From: Bipolaris cookei | Taxonomy: Eukaryota > Ascomycota > Dothideomycetes > Pleosporales > Pleosporaceae | Reading direction: 5' to 3' | DNA: 64,000 nt | Assembly (NCBI GenBank): GCA_002286855.1 | Contig: NRSV01000011.1 | Span: forward strand, 62,001 to 126,000 | Shown here: positions 11,707 to 23,234 of the stretch, piece by piece | Layout: the number at the start of each line of letters is the position of its first letter | Position numbering within the stretch: the stretch's first letter is position 1 | Program-made: the position numbers and the translations under genes | Notes under the pieces: model-generated | Told to the model about the DNA's origin: nothing | Database searches by the model: none | Seen by the model: only the letters and a program-made list of their open reading frames with translations

Positions 11707-12638
11707 ATGACACACAACATCCTCTTAGTCGGCGGCCACGGCAAGGTTGCTCAGCTTCTCACGCCCCTTCTGTTAGCGAAGTCGTGGAATGTTACTAGCA
11801 TAATTCGTACTGCTTCACAGCAGCCCGCCATTGAGAAGCTGGGTCAAGGCCAGCCAGGCAACCTAAGTGTGCTTGTCAGCAGCGTTGCAGATGTTCAGGA
11901 TGAGAAAGAAGCAAAAACCATTTTGGACCAGGTGAAGCCTGACTGGGTTGTATGGAGTGCTGGTATGCTCATCTTTCTTTTAATCTGATTTCTTTGGCTA
12001 GGGTTTAACGAAACGGGGCCTTCGAAAGGATATGAACACATTCTAACAGCATAGCAGGCGCTGGAGGGAAAGGCGGCACAGAAATGACCTTCACTATCGA
12101 CCGTGACGCAGCAATTGCCTTTACAAAAGCCAGTATTTACACATCTTCTGTCAAAAAGTTTCTTACGGTGTCTTACCTTGCCTCCCGTCGCGGCCGCGCA
12201 CCCTGGTGGAACGACGAGGACTGGGATTTTGCACAAAAAGTCAATAACGAGATCCTACCAACCTATTACAAAGCTAAGGTTGAAGCTGATGAGGTTCTTA
12301 CCGTCTTGTCCAATGATCGTTTAGCAAAAGAAGAAAAAGAGGGTGTGCCAGCTAACGAGCGCTTCTGCGGCATCAGTTTGAGACCTGGTGCGTTGACCGA
12401 GGAACCAGCTGGTAAGGTAAAGATGGGTAGAATTGGAGCTGGAGGAAAGGTCAGTCGTGCGACGGTTGCTGAGGTGATAGTTAAAGCCTTGGAAAAGGAC
12501 GGCTTGAAGGGATGGCTTGATTTTGTTGATGGAACAGACGAGATTGATGAGGCGCTCGAAAAGTTTGTCAAAGAGAGACAGGACAGTGTTGAGGGCGAAG
12601 ATTTAGGAGAGATGAGGGCAAGGGTTGAGAAGGCTTAG
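11707..12638 (+). CDS. NAD(P)-binding Rossmann protein, atypical SDR (yeast YMR090W-like)
   Basis: Exons 11707..11962 and 12058..12638 join across a 95-nt intron to give 278 residues. The N-terminus is a Rossmann nucleotide-binding strand-loop-helix, NILLVGGHGKVAQ. A WSAG segment follows, then, after the splice, AGGKGG and a SYLASRR segment, the layout of the atypical NAD(P)-binding SDR group that includes S. cerevisiae YMR090W. A charged C-terminal tail follows. The family has no assigned reaction in yeast, so no substrate is proposed. The acceptor at 12057 is chosen because it restores phase; a nearby CAG at about 12049 is the alternative. Confidence 0.82.
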
Positions 12639-13142
12639 GCATGCGAGGAAGATTGTCATACATCCCCTTATGTTTGACAGAAATAAATGCGCTGCATACT
12701 AAGTGCCTGCTGCGTAGAAATCATGCCTGAAAACCGTTCTCTTCGCTCCTGATATTCCCCTTTGATCCAGCACCTGTTCTGCCGAACATTATAGCTTGGA
12801 GGGATTCACTACGATATATCACCCGTATGCTAGCATAGACAATTCATGAACAAATTGTTATCCAAGTAGAGTCATGTCGCCGCTTTTGCACAGCGCGTTA
12901 TCTGGGCTTACGTAAAGAGACTGTAGCGCCTTGGCATTCCCTCACAGTATGTCGCAGGCCGCGACGCGACACGACCATCACACCATCACCTTTGGTTGCA
13001 ATATCGCTCTTGAACCATTGGTCATTACTTGTTATCCCAAATAATAGAAGGACACACGTTCAGCATGTATGAATAAGTAAAATGCAAATGTTCGTGAGCT
13101 AGCACAAAGCTAGAGCCACCCTCCGCAACATCAATAAGAACC
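12639..13142. other. Intergenic region upstream of IML1
   Basis: About 500 bp lie between two plus-strand genes and hold the IML1 promoter. I see no other feature. Confidence 0.5.
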
Positions 13143-16100
13143 ATGTCGAAGTCTGTATCACATCCGCAGCAGGCCCGAGTGCAGAAAGTATGCACCCTCT
13201 GGACGCACGACGACAATTTCTCAAGAGATGAAATCGTGTTTAACAGCGAGAAATTTCCCGAGGTCCCTACCGGTGCTGGTTCCCTGCTTCAGATAGTAGC
13301 CATACAGGAAGACAACGCCATTCGCAATTTCCATGCAGGACCGAAGAGCGCACAACACAAACACGATGCATCTTCTAGAGACGGCCATAATCATGGCCAT
13401 CCGAGGAGACATCGTCGAGACTCGAACACAATAACCCTCGATGAGAATGGATCGACTATTCCTGGTGGACGCGATGTCGACGCGGACAAAGCCTATGTGT
13501 TTGTCCCAAAAATTCTTTCTCCAGACTTGAAGTCAAAGTACCCGAACCTGCAAGTATGTGACATCTGGTATTGACACGAGGCACAGCTGACCTAGTCAAG
13601 GTCTCTATATCTGAGCGTATTGCCAAGGTATTCGGATTCCGCAATAGGATGCAAGTTGTGGTCACCGAGGCTGATGAAGACCTACATGAAGCCCATCATG
13701 TAGAAATTGTGTTTCGTGATGAGTACCTCGCACGCGCAGATATGTGGCGCATGGCAATCTCCGAGCTCAGCAAACGCACCATTTACCGGGGCCAGAGGTT
13801 ACTGTTCATGGGGACCATAAAAGCTACTATCAAGCACATCTACATCAATGGCCAGTCTGTCCATTCTGGCTATTTTTCGCCCAAGTCGAAACCCATATTT
13901 CGCAGCGAGTCGGCACGTTACACCCTATTTATCCAGATGTCTCGGGAGATGTGGGACTTTGATACCGAAGGCGCTGGAGAGATCATGTTTAACAAAGTTG
14001 TCAGCGGCTTCCTCCCGGATCTTTTTAAAAGATGGTTGAGAATCAATGCGCGGCACCTGGTCACCATCATCCTCTTCACTCGAATGCAATACGACGGCGA
14101 ATTAGTAGCTGATCATCTTGAGGGAGCGACAAGCGACACGCACTTTGATTCGCATTCGGGTACTTTTAGAGATTACTATCGGGTCGTTGTGAGCGACATG
14201 GCTAGTGGTGACTGGATCAACATCTTGTATCAGCTCAAGAAAGAGTTTAGAATGTTCCTCCGCGAAGTGTCTCTTGTGCGCAAACCAGTAAAGCAAGCCG
14301 CGAACAAAGATGATGTAGGTGTGGATGGTCCAATGTCTGAGTTTGTCGTCGCCGGAAGACCATCATCTGCAAGTCAAGGCAACATTCTTGAAGCTATCAA
14401 CCTAGCCGCAGCTCAGTTCTCCAGAGACTACATTGATCGCGACCTCGTTCGAACAGGTATCTCTGTTATAGTCGTCAGCCCTGGAACAGGTGTTTTCGAG
14501 GTGGATTACAACATGCTCAAATTGACCACAGATACACTTATCGGGTCAGGTATCGGCATCGACTTGGTGTGCCTCTCACCGATGCCACTTCATTCCGTAC
14601 CTCTGTTCAAGTATCAAACTCCTCGCTCAGTTTCCGACTTGAAGGCTGAGCAGGAGAAACACCATGCGCCTGTAGGAATATCGCGGACTGAAGAGGACAA
14701 AACACCCCGCCAAAGTCAGCCTAATTCTGGTTCCGTTTCTCGCACCTCCACCATGCAGCATATACCGATAGAAGACTCCGCACAAGCTACAGACAACTGG
14801 AGATTCGCAATGCCGTATTGGGTGGATATCTCTTTCTGGTCCGGCACTTCTGAAGAGATCTTGGAGCTTACAAAACCTCGAAAAGCCGACAAAATTGTGA
14901 AGAAGTCTCGAAAAAAAGGTCGCATCTTCTCCCTCAGATGTCGTCTTTTCGAACTCCAAATGATGGGCGTTATGGAGAATGAATTGGGAGACGTTGCTAT
15001 TCCGTATCTGGAAGAAGATCCAATGTACCCACACCATCTGCGTGAATCGTTCGATCGAGACGAGGATGGCCAGAAAACAGTCACTGTAATCAAACGCTCA
15101 ACTACCGGAGCAGGCTCTTACTCTTCAAGAGGGGACAAAGAGTATGGGAATGACCAATTAGACGAAGGTAGAACTGCGTACAAGAACTGGATGGAAGCAT
15201 ATGACAATGGTGTGTTCTCTCCAATCATGGAAAGACGCCCTGTATCAGAGTATCGAGCACATCAAAGAAGGCTGAGCGACCAGCTATCCAGTGGCTCACC
15301 CAAGCTGTCCAAGAGTTTTCAACTTTCCTCTTCATTCCGCAGTGTCGGCCCGTCGATTCCTAAGACCGCCCGTCCACCACCTGAAAACAACTTTCCACAA
15401 CTTATGCGCGAGAAGACAAAAGAGGTCGAAAGTCATTCTCCCCGTGGTACCGTCTATCGCATGTCTGATTACAAAGTCGAAGGCATGCCACGTGCTGACA
15501 TCCTACAACGGCAAAAGAACTTGGCAAGAGGCAGTGTCAGTATGGGGCGCCCAGTATCGCACAAAAGAGGGGATTCTGAGGATTCCCAAAGCCATCGTCC
15601 TTCCATACAGGCCACTCCAAAGCACTCTCCTGCACCCAGCCGAGGAGTGTCTCCTTCGAGGCGAGCCGGTCTGCCTCCACTCACTGGCGCAGCAACGACC
15701 ACTTCAACCAAGGCTGAGATAAAAAGTAGACCTTCCAATTGGTTTTTAAGACAGATGAGCTTCGGCGGAAAAGCAGCGCCAGCCAAACCAACCCTTGGAG
15801 ACGCCACTATCGATATCAGCCAAGGCAAGGTCAAACCTGCCATGCTGACCGTTGAGAATAACCAAAAGGGGGTCATTGCTGAAAGGTTGGCTAGCACTCG
15901 CCATACTTCTACGGAGAAAGCTTCGCAGCCTATTGCCATCAAACCCGCATCGCGCGCTGGCCCTGTATCAGCTGAGTCGCTCGCTTCTGACCAGGCTAGC
16001 CGTTCTATTGAGACTGTCAGAGGTATGCGATTTAGCAAACCATCTATTCCTTCCCAATCTAGCTCGGCCGTTCGAGATCCTGGATCCACGTTCCTTCTTG

Positions 16101-18913
16101 CGGGTGCTCGCGGGACGGGGGAGCATGTTGGACCGAAGCCAGATCTGTCTTCTAGCGGAGGTGCTAGAGATGTTCCACGGACCTTGTCCCCCACCAGTGC
16201 CATCTCGCCCTGGGCAGTCTTGGTCAATCCCTGTAATCCAAAAAAGAATAACATCAACTCCAAAAATCAATATCGGCGCTGGCATCACGTCTTCCCCAGA
16301 ACGCTACGAACCGGTACTGTGAAATGGAGGTCTTTGTGCTCGCCCGCCGCTGTCCCTTTGACTCATGAGTGGTTTCCTACTGTCGAACAAGTCGCATCAG
16401 AATACAATGAGAGCCCGTACAAGATCACACAAAACGAGGATGATGATATGCTGGAGGCTCTAAAGAGCAGGGAATCACTCATCAAGGAGCTCATCGCTTT
16501 TCGTCTTTCTCACGGATTTCAGATTGTTGTGGGCTCTTCTGTTGCAGAGTTTTCAGGGCGACAAGAGAAAACCCTCGCTAGTATCCTAGCACCTGAATAC
16601 ATGTCCAACGATGGAGACACCGTTTTTATGAGCGTGGGAAATAGCATCCACCAACTAGTTTGTGTGGCAGGTGGAGAAGTAGAGGTAAGACGCTACAACC
16701 GGAAGCCCACGACAGCTTTGGAATCCTCCGCCGGCATCGACAAGCCTTTTCCGTATCGACCCTACATCCGTACGGCTTTCGAGGACACCTATGACCCCAG
16801 AGACGTAGTCCTACGGCCACCGCGACGGGAGTACAATTGGAATATTATCGACACATTTTTAGCTGGCTATCATGATGAGTTTTCTGAAATCCTACGCTTT
16901 TGGAGAGCGCGCTTCGTCTTGATTCCTGTTGAGATACCGGCAGTGCATAGGCGACCACTTCCAATGCTTACTGAAGACTCCGAGGAGGAGATACGTTTAG
17001 AGGGGATCCGAAAGCTCACGCAGCTGTGGCAAAAATTCCGTTTCATATCTTCGGAAGAGCGTTATTCCCAGCCCTCTTATGCTTCGAAACAAAAAGACCC
17101 AAATCCTCTTGCAATTGAATACCACACTCGCGATCCCTCGGCGGTCGTAGCGGCAGGACTGGGCAACTCTTTACTTGAAGATACGGACAGCGAGTTTCAG
17201 ACCTCTGTCTTCCCAGACTCGGAGAAGTACCATACATCGAGCATTGATATTAAGAAGCTTGCAGAAGACTTGCAAGGTGAAAAAGGCATTCAGATGCTTG
17301 ATCGCCGATGGCACTTGAAATTGCACTACAATTGCTTCTTAGGCTTTGACCTAACCAACTGGCTCCTCTCAAATTTCAAGGACATTGAGACTAGAGATGA
17401 AGCTGTCGATTTCGGAAACGAACTCATGCACAAGGGCCTGATTCAGCATGTGCAGCGAAGACATCCATTTCGTGACGGCAACTTCTTCTTCCAGATTGCG
17501 GCAGAATATCGGGCTCCTCGAGTCGAGTCGCGAACCGGATGGTTTGGCATGCGAAAGACAGACAAGTCAGTTCCTTCTACGCCGCTTTCAGAGGCGCCAC
17601 GGACATCGCCTTTGATCTCGAAGAGCATCAAGTCACGGCCAAGCACGGGGGATTCATCATCTACAAACTCTGACTCTACCCAAGAAGGCGAGAAAACTCC
17701 AACACGCGCTGAGCCTCCTAAGAGGAAAGTCATTCTGTCCCGCGTTATGCGCTACGATGTAGATCCTAGGAAGCGTTCATACCGCCCTGAGATTATCTCG
17801 CTACACTACGATCGTCTACATAACCCTGACAATTGTTACCATATCCGAATCGATTGGATGAACGTAACTGCAAAACTTATAGAAGATGCTATTGTTACCT
17901 GGGCTACAAGCGTAGAAAAGTACGGCCTAAAACTCGTCGAAGTACCTATTGCCGAGGTAGCAAACATTATTGACCATCACCCCTTCCGGTCTCCATACCT
18001 GGTCAAGCTCGCGCTACAGCCTCCTAAATCGCAGCCGGAGAATATGTGGGACTCGACTAGCTTCTCTCCCCAGTACTCTAGGACAGACAAGTTTGTGTAT
18101 CATAAAGCTCTGTTACGGAGGTTGAACTTTGTTCTTGACATGGAAGCTGCTAGCGCATTTCCACCAGACGTAGAAGTAACGTATTCCTGGGGTAACCCAG
18201 ACTACAAGCACACGCAGTTCATTCATCGCAGTGGAGGACTGCTCGCTCAGATCACCGACGAAGGAAACTTCTTGCTGCTAGCGAATCGCCTCGCACACAA
18301 TCGTGCCAAAGACAACAGTAGAATTCGCCATGTCGATCCTTATGAGCATAAAAAAGCGACAATGGACGGTAGCCAAAGCAGTCGCATGCCCTCGACACCA
18401 GCAGCAGAGCGTGGCAATCCACATCGTAGTCCTTTTTCCAGTCCCTTGGCTCGACCAGTCCAGGATGCTAGCCTCTTACACACCGCACTCACCAACCACG
18501 AGCAGAGAACGTCTACAGCCACCACGCCGCACCTCACAGCTGTCACTTTGTTGACCCCCGAACAAGTCAAGGACGAAGTAGAAGCATTCTGCTCCAATAT
18601 CTCTCTCCTCTCTTCCTTCTACGCCGAAGGACTCCGCCACGCCCCTTCGCCTTCACCACGAATCTTACCCGTAGGCGACGACAAGATACCAAGTCTAGGC
18701 TTACCCCCAGCGATTAGCATTAGAGATGCAAGCCCGGCGTCTGGAGGGTGGACTTTGAGCAGTACGTTTGGAGGGCCTAGTGGCATAGCCGGAAGAAGAC
18801 AGGGGAGCGAGGGAAGTATGTTCAACCTGGGGAGGCGCGGCAGTGCTTTTGAAGGCATGGAGGGCGGCCCGCGAAGGGAGAATAGTCAGGGAAGTGTTGG
18901 TAGTGGTATATAG
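13143..18913 (+). CDS. IML1: Iml1, GAP subunit of the SEACIT/GATOR1 complex
   Basis: Exons 13143..13553 and 13601..18913 (47-nt intron; the acceptor at 13600 keeps phase) encode 1907 residues. The N-terminal part carries the Iml1-family block, including VFGFRNRMQVV just after the splice and a conserved stretch around MSREMWDFDTEGAGEIMFNKVV. Long Ser/Pro/Arg-rich linkers follow. A DEP domain sits at about residues 1364-1442, recognised by WHLKLHYNCFLGFDLTNWLL and FRDGNFFF. A conserved C-terminal domain and a disordered tail end the protein. In yeast, Iml1 with Npr2 and Npr3 is the GTPase-activating complex for Gtr1 at the vacuole, which damps TORC1 when amino acids are scarce; DEPDC5 is the human counterpart. 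Nearly all the coding region is one exon. Confidence 0.95.
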
Positions 18914-19473
18914 ACATGTGAGAGTAGAGGATGTTTTCATGGGATGGAAATGTTCTTTTATTTCTTTTTACGAGTATAATAGGGAAGGCGGGGTCGAGGT
19001 TTGTTTGGCGTGAAAAAGATACTTCACCTGATCATCGCTAGTTTCTAGCTTCATAACGTCGTTAATGTCTCGTTTTGGGTATTCAAGAGACGCTTCAAGA
19101 CCTGTTTTCCATACTTCCTGCGATCAGTATCAGGCTTTTAGATTATCTGATAGTCGACATCTTTTCTCTTTCTGTTGCTTGATGTTTGTCACAGGCAGCG
19201 AGTGGGACTTTTGCCCATGTAAACTACGATTTTTACTAACCTCGATTTCACGGGTTTTTCTTATGGTTAGTAGAATCATGTAAATAAATGTTGACTTTTG
19301 TTTATTGAAGACAAATAGACAATAGACTAGATATCAACAAAATGGCTGTACGCATGTGTTTGTCCGTTCTTGAGGCTAGTCTGTATAAGTAATACTATCA
19401 TGTTCAAGAAGAGATTACTAAACATGATATAGTTATTGCCAGTCTAATTATATATAAAAACCCAGAACTCCTC
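18914..19473. other. Convergent intergenic region, AT-rich
   Basis: The 3' ends of IML1 (plus) and the asparaginase (minus) face each other here. The stretch is AT-rich, with several AATAAA-like and ATATA-type elements suited to 3' end formation. No gene is seen. Confidence 0.5.
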
Positions 19474-20592
19474 TCAAGGCATGGGATAACCCTTCGCAAA
19501 CAAATCTCTAATCTGCTCCTCGCCCCAGCCCAACGTCAGGGCCAACTGCAGCAAAACCCTCGACTTCTGGGGATTGTAAAACCCACTCGAGATGGTAAAA
19601 TCAGCATCCCCATTCGGCGGCGGAACCATGCCATCTGGACTCCTATGACTAGCGACAATAGGAATGCCAGTAGCATTATACAGCGCCTCTGCATTCGCAC
19701 TTGCAGCGCTCGACATACCTCCGGCACCAACACCAGCATACACGATACCCTTTGCGCCGACATCGTAGCAGGCAGTGAAAAGCGCGGGCAGCATGTCCTG
19801 GTGGGCGTACAAGATCGGTACAGGAACCAGATCGGTGACGTTTGAAACGTCAAAAACGACGCGGCCGACGGGTTCGGAGGGGTGGAAGAAGAAGTAGGGC
19901 ACTTGGTTGATGAAGATGCCGAGTTGGCCTGCTTCGGTCGAGTAAAAGGTATCGAGGGAGTTTGCGTTCATTTTGGTGGTGTAAAAGGCGGACCCGATGC
20001 GATCATTGAGGACAATCATGGTGCCGCGGTTGCGTCCGGCGGGCGAGCCGGCCAGCTTGACGGCTTGGTATAGGTTTAATGGGCCGTCGGCGCTGAGGGC
20101 TGTGGCGGGTCTCATGGCGCCGACGACGATGACGGGTTTGGTGGAATTGACGGTGCTTTCGAGGAAGAAGGCGGTTTCCTCGAGGGTGTCGGTGCCATGT
20201 GTGACGACGACGCCGGAAATGTGATCTTTTGCTAACTCTTCATTGATCATGTGCGCGAGGTACAAGCTGATTGTTGCGTTGATGTTTCCAGAGGCTACGT
20301 TGGAGGCTTGGTATCCGGCAATGTTGGAGATGTTGAGCAGTTCCGGCACCGCATCGACTAGTTGTTGGACTCCGAGGCCAATTGAGTAGCCAGTTGTTTG
20401 TGTGTTTGTGCTGCCTTGCGAGGCAATTGTGCCTCCGGTTGCGAAGATTGTGACATTTGGAAGAGAGGCATTGATTGGTGTCTGGATGTCCTGGCGGACG
20501 AACAGCTTGTGTAGCTGTGATCGAGTGAGATCGACGGGCGATGCAACAGCCAAAGACGTAAATAATGGAACGAGTTGCGCAAAGGCCTTCAT
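19474..20592 (-). CDS. Secreted type II L-asparaginase
   Basis: A single exon encodes 372 residues. The frame extends upstream only through a TTG, so the start is the ATG at 20592. Residues 1-18 form a signal peptide, MKAFAQLVPLFTSLAVASP. Two threonine catalytic blocks are present: ATGGTIAS (Thr55 in the nucleophile position) and VVVTHGTDTLEET (Thr134, Asp135). Lys152 before VIVVGAMRP matches the family's conserved lysine. Several N-x-S/T sites are consistent with secretion. The enzyme hydrolyses L-asparagine to aspartate and ammonia; in yeast the related Asp3 is a cell-wall enzyme induced by nitrogen starvation. The length fits the family. Confidence 0.95.
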   Translation of the reverse strand: MKAFAQLVPLFTSLAVASPVDLTRSQLHKLFVRQDIQTPINASLPNVTIFATGGTIASQGSTNTQTTGYSIGLGVQQLVDAVPELLNISNIAGYQASNVASGNINATISLYLAHMINEELAKDHISGVVVTHGTDTLEETAFFLESTVNSTKPVIVVGAMRPATALSADGPLNLYQAVKLAGSPAGRNRGTMIVLNDRIGSAFYTTKMNANSLDTFYSTEAGQLGIFINQVPYFFFHPSEPVGRVVFDVSNVTDLVPVPILYAHQDMLPALFTACYDVGAKGIVYAGVGAGGMSSAASANAEALYNATGIPIVASHRSPDGMVPPPNGDADFTISSGFYNPQKSRVLLQLALTLGWGEEQIRDLFAKGYPMP

Positions 20593-21489
20593 TTTGTCAA
20601 TCAAGTAGCAGCTACGACTATGAATCCTGAGTACTCCAACTCAGCTTTGTCAAGGTGATTTATATACTCTTACACATTATCGTTGCAATACATCCATTTG
20701 TCACCTCCGTCGTCGGCCAATCCACGACACGCCTATCTGGACGGCAGGCTTATCTCAAGCCGTGTTAAGCTAAAAGGCAAGGTTTCGTTATCATGTCCCG
20801 TCAATATTTCCTCATCGAGTGCAAAAAGGTAATACTATGAGTAGGCATTATGTACAAAGGGCTTGGCTCTGCGGATTGACAGGGCTGGTCTTGGCGCCGT
20901 TGCGCTTATCAGTACATAGGATTTGAGTACTACCATGATCTCTTTTCACCGGTCGCTCGAATATCTCAAGGAAAAAAAATCGCCAAGCATAGATATGCAG
21001 AACTTGTAAACTGGTTTCCCGGAGCAGTTAGTTATTGATGTTACTCCATAGATACAGCCTCGTTTTCCATGCGTCGGGCTGTGTTCTGCTGTGCTGTGGT
21101 GACAAGTGTGGAACCGGCAAGATGCCGGCATCGGTCCCACGCCGAAGAAATGCCCGAACTGCTCGACCATTGAGCTCGATGCGATCACTGATCGGCATGC
21201 CAAATAGAGCCCATGAAATTGTATGTATAATGGAACTCTACAAAGACATTAGACCATTGTATACCAGGCATATCGATTAAACTCATCTGCCGTCATCTTG
21301 CGAAAGATTGCTTGTCACAACCACCCCCGCTTGTCCACGCTTTGCCATAACAGGAATTTAATGACAACAGGGCGCACCAGGTGTTCTATAATAGAAATTT
21401 CGTGTGTAGGCGAGCCCTAAAGACGAGTCTTTTGTATATCATAATTTTTGTTTCACTGTCAAAGTCCCTTTCAATCACCATAGCAAAGC
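20593..21489. promoter_or_regulatory. Divergent promoter region, asparaginase / HD-domain gene
   Basis: About 0.9 kb separate two divergent start codons. The side nearest the asparaginase should hold its promoter; TTATATACTC at about 20660, roughly 70 bp upstream of its ATG, resembles a TATA element on either strand. No gene or repeat was found inside. Confidence 0.45.
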
Positions 21490-22176
21490 ATGTGCCCACC
21501 TTCCGACCTTGCCAGTGCCGCCGTTCGAGACGCTGGCGGTGTATCCGACCACTATCCCTTTGAGGCTTCCCTAGATACACCGATATCGAAAGCTACATAC
21601 ACACATGCTGCAAGCATTCTGCATCCATCCATCCTCAATCACAGCATCAGGGTGTTCAAGTACGCAGACGAAATAGCCAAACACACTAGTTCAAAGTACT
21701 TCACGGATCCGCACCAGCGAGACCTACTGTTTACCGCATGCCTCCTCCATGATATTGGCACGACGCAAGAATACAACGGCCCACAGCGATTTGAAGTCGA
21801 AGGTGCGGATGCGGCAGTCAAGCACCTCTCGCGTTTCGGTGTCAGTGAAGAGGATGCGCACTGTGTATGGACCGCCATTGCATGCCACACATCTCCTGGT
21901 ATTGCAGAGCGGATCGGCGAGCTCTCGAGAATCGTGCGCATAGCTGTAATCACAGACTTTCGAAGGGATGTTACGGAATGGAGCACACTCGAATCAATGA
22001 GAGAGAGGCTGGAAGCGCAGCACAAGCGAGTAGGGATCGAGAAGGTGCTTGGAGATGCAGTCGTTGAGCAGGCAAAGATGGATCCTAGGAAGGCGCCCAA
22101 GGTTTCATGGCCTCATGCAATGTACGCAGCGTGGCTTGCTGAGCCAGATTGGGACGGTGTGAATAAGGCTTTTTGA
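21490..22176 (+). CDS. HD-domain protein, cyanamide hydratase (Ddi2/Ddi3)-like
   Basis: A single exon encodes 228 residues, matching the size of yeast Ddi2/Ddi3 and fungal cyanamide hydratases. The metal-binding HD signature is visible: His51 in NHSIRVFKYAD and His87-Asp88 in CLLHDIGTT. A GPQRFEVEGADAA segment follows, then a conserved ACHTSPGIAER stretch. The HD fold binds a divalent metal; characterised members hydrate cyanamide to urea, but many fungal homologues have no proven substrate, so only the fold and likely metal binding are claimed. Its 3' end is 118 bp from that of OPI10. Confidence 0.85.
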   Translation: MCPPSDLASAAVRDAGGVSDHYPFEASLDTPISKATYTHAASILHPSILNHSIRVFKYADEIAKHTSSKYFTDPHQRDLLFTACLLHDIGTTQEYNGPQRFEVEGADAAVKHLSRFGVSEEDAHCVWTAIACHTSPGIAERIGELSRIVRIAVITDFRRDVTEWSTLESMRERLEAQHKRVGIEKVLGDAVVEQAKMDPRKAPKVSWPHAMYAAWLAEPDWDGVNKAF

Positions 22177-22294
22177 AAAAGCTTGGTAGGTCGGCTGGGG
22201 TAGTGTCTCGTATATGTGTGGGTATGTCGTATGTTCATAGTATTCATTAGTCGTGCAGTCATGTTCGTGGTATTCTTTTGGTGTTTCCAAAAAT

Positions 22295-22945
22295 TCAACC
22301 TCCGTCACCTCTCTCCAAAAACCCTGGGTCTCTCTCAATTTTCCCTTCAAACTTGGTCCACCACGCCTGGAACGCCTTGAGCGGCACTGTATCCCCTGTA
22401 CCCCAGCTCGTCAAAAAGTCGTAGCAGTTCTTGATGATTCTCTGTGCGAGCACCTTTGTCTCGACGCTCTTCTGTCCCCTGAGCACCAACTCATTGCCCT
22501 GTATTGCCCCTGTTGGTTGCGGCACTGCAGCAGCCTGCGCTTTGTTTTGCTCTATGGCAGCGGCGACTTGTTGCGCAGGCTCAACGCTTATTCCAAGAGC
22601 CAGCGGCGCAGTGCTTCCGTTTGCTGCGTCCATGGATACTCCCTCGTCGACCATGAAGTCATCGCTGCCTAGACTCCCCGCTTTGGTGTTCACTTTGAAG
22701 ATGGCACTAGGCTTTTCGTTGGCGATTGCGCCGAGCAGTTTGAATTCGGTTGTGCCAGGCAGTTGGGCGTATACGGCAGCAGCAGTGCCATCAGGTAGTG
22801 TGACTCCAGGCAGGAGGAAGACGACAATGTGGGAGAAGGAAGGCTGCGAGGGAATCTGAAATGCCGATTGCGTGGGCGAGATGATGGACGAAGGCTCGGT
22901 AATGACAGGGCGGCCGGAGATTATTATGCCTACAGGAGATGACAT
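22295..22945 (-). CDS. OPI10: Hikeshi/Opi10 family protein
   Basis: A single exon encodes 216 residues from the ATG at 22945. The frame is open further upstream with other ATG-like starts, but homology begins at MSSPVGIIISGRPV. The conserved Hikeshi core is plain: SHIVVFLLPGVTLPDGTAAAVYAQLP, then LLGAIANEKPSAIFKVN, in the same order as human Hikeshi. The C-terminus carries the family helix region ending with FQAWWTKFEGKIERDPGFLERG. Hikeshi imports Hsp70 into the nucleus during heat stress; yeast Opi10 was named from an inositol-excretion phenotype. Confidence 0.93.
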   Translation of the reverse strand: MSSPVGIIISGRPVITEPSSIISPTQSAFQIPSQPSFSHIVVFLLPGVTLPDGTAAAVYAQLPGTTEFKLLGAIANEKPSAIFKVNTKAGSLGSDDFMVDEGVSMDAANGSTAPLALGISVEPAQQVAAAIEQNKAQAAAVPQPTGAIQGNELVLRGQKSVETKVLAQRIIKNCYDFLTSWGTGDTVPLKAFQAWWTKFEGKIERDPGFLERGDGG

Positions 22946-23234
22946 TGTGGATATTGTATAAGATGCGATCAAGCACCACGGCTCTCTTGGATGGCCGTCA
23001 GGCTGCAAGCCGAGCGTGTGGCTTTGTTCATGAGAAAAGCCATGTTGACAGGCGCCTTTGACATGTTTTGCATTTTGCGTCATGGCAGGCCCAAGCTTCG
23101 CCCCACATCGCCTCACATCGCCTGACATGTGCAACGTCCATTGCTAACTTACACCTACAAAAGTCTTGATATGCTGGAATCTGCAATTATGATTCTGGAA
23201 ATGCCTCTGCAAGGTCCCATAGAATGGAGTTGCC

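Noticed and set aside
15469..16263. 264-codon frame antisense to IML1
   Set aside because: Mirror of a Ser/Pro-rich linker of Iml1, without its own start context or features.
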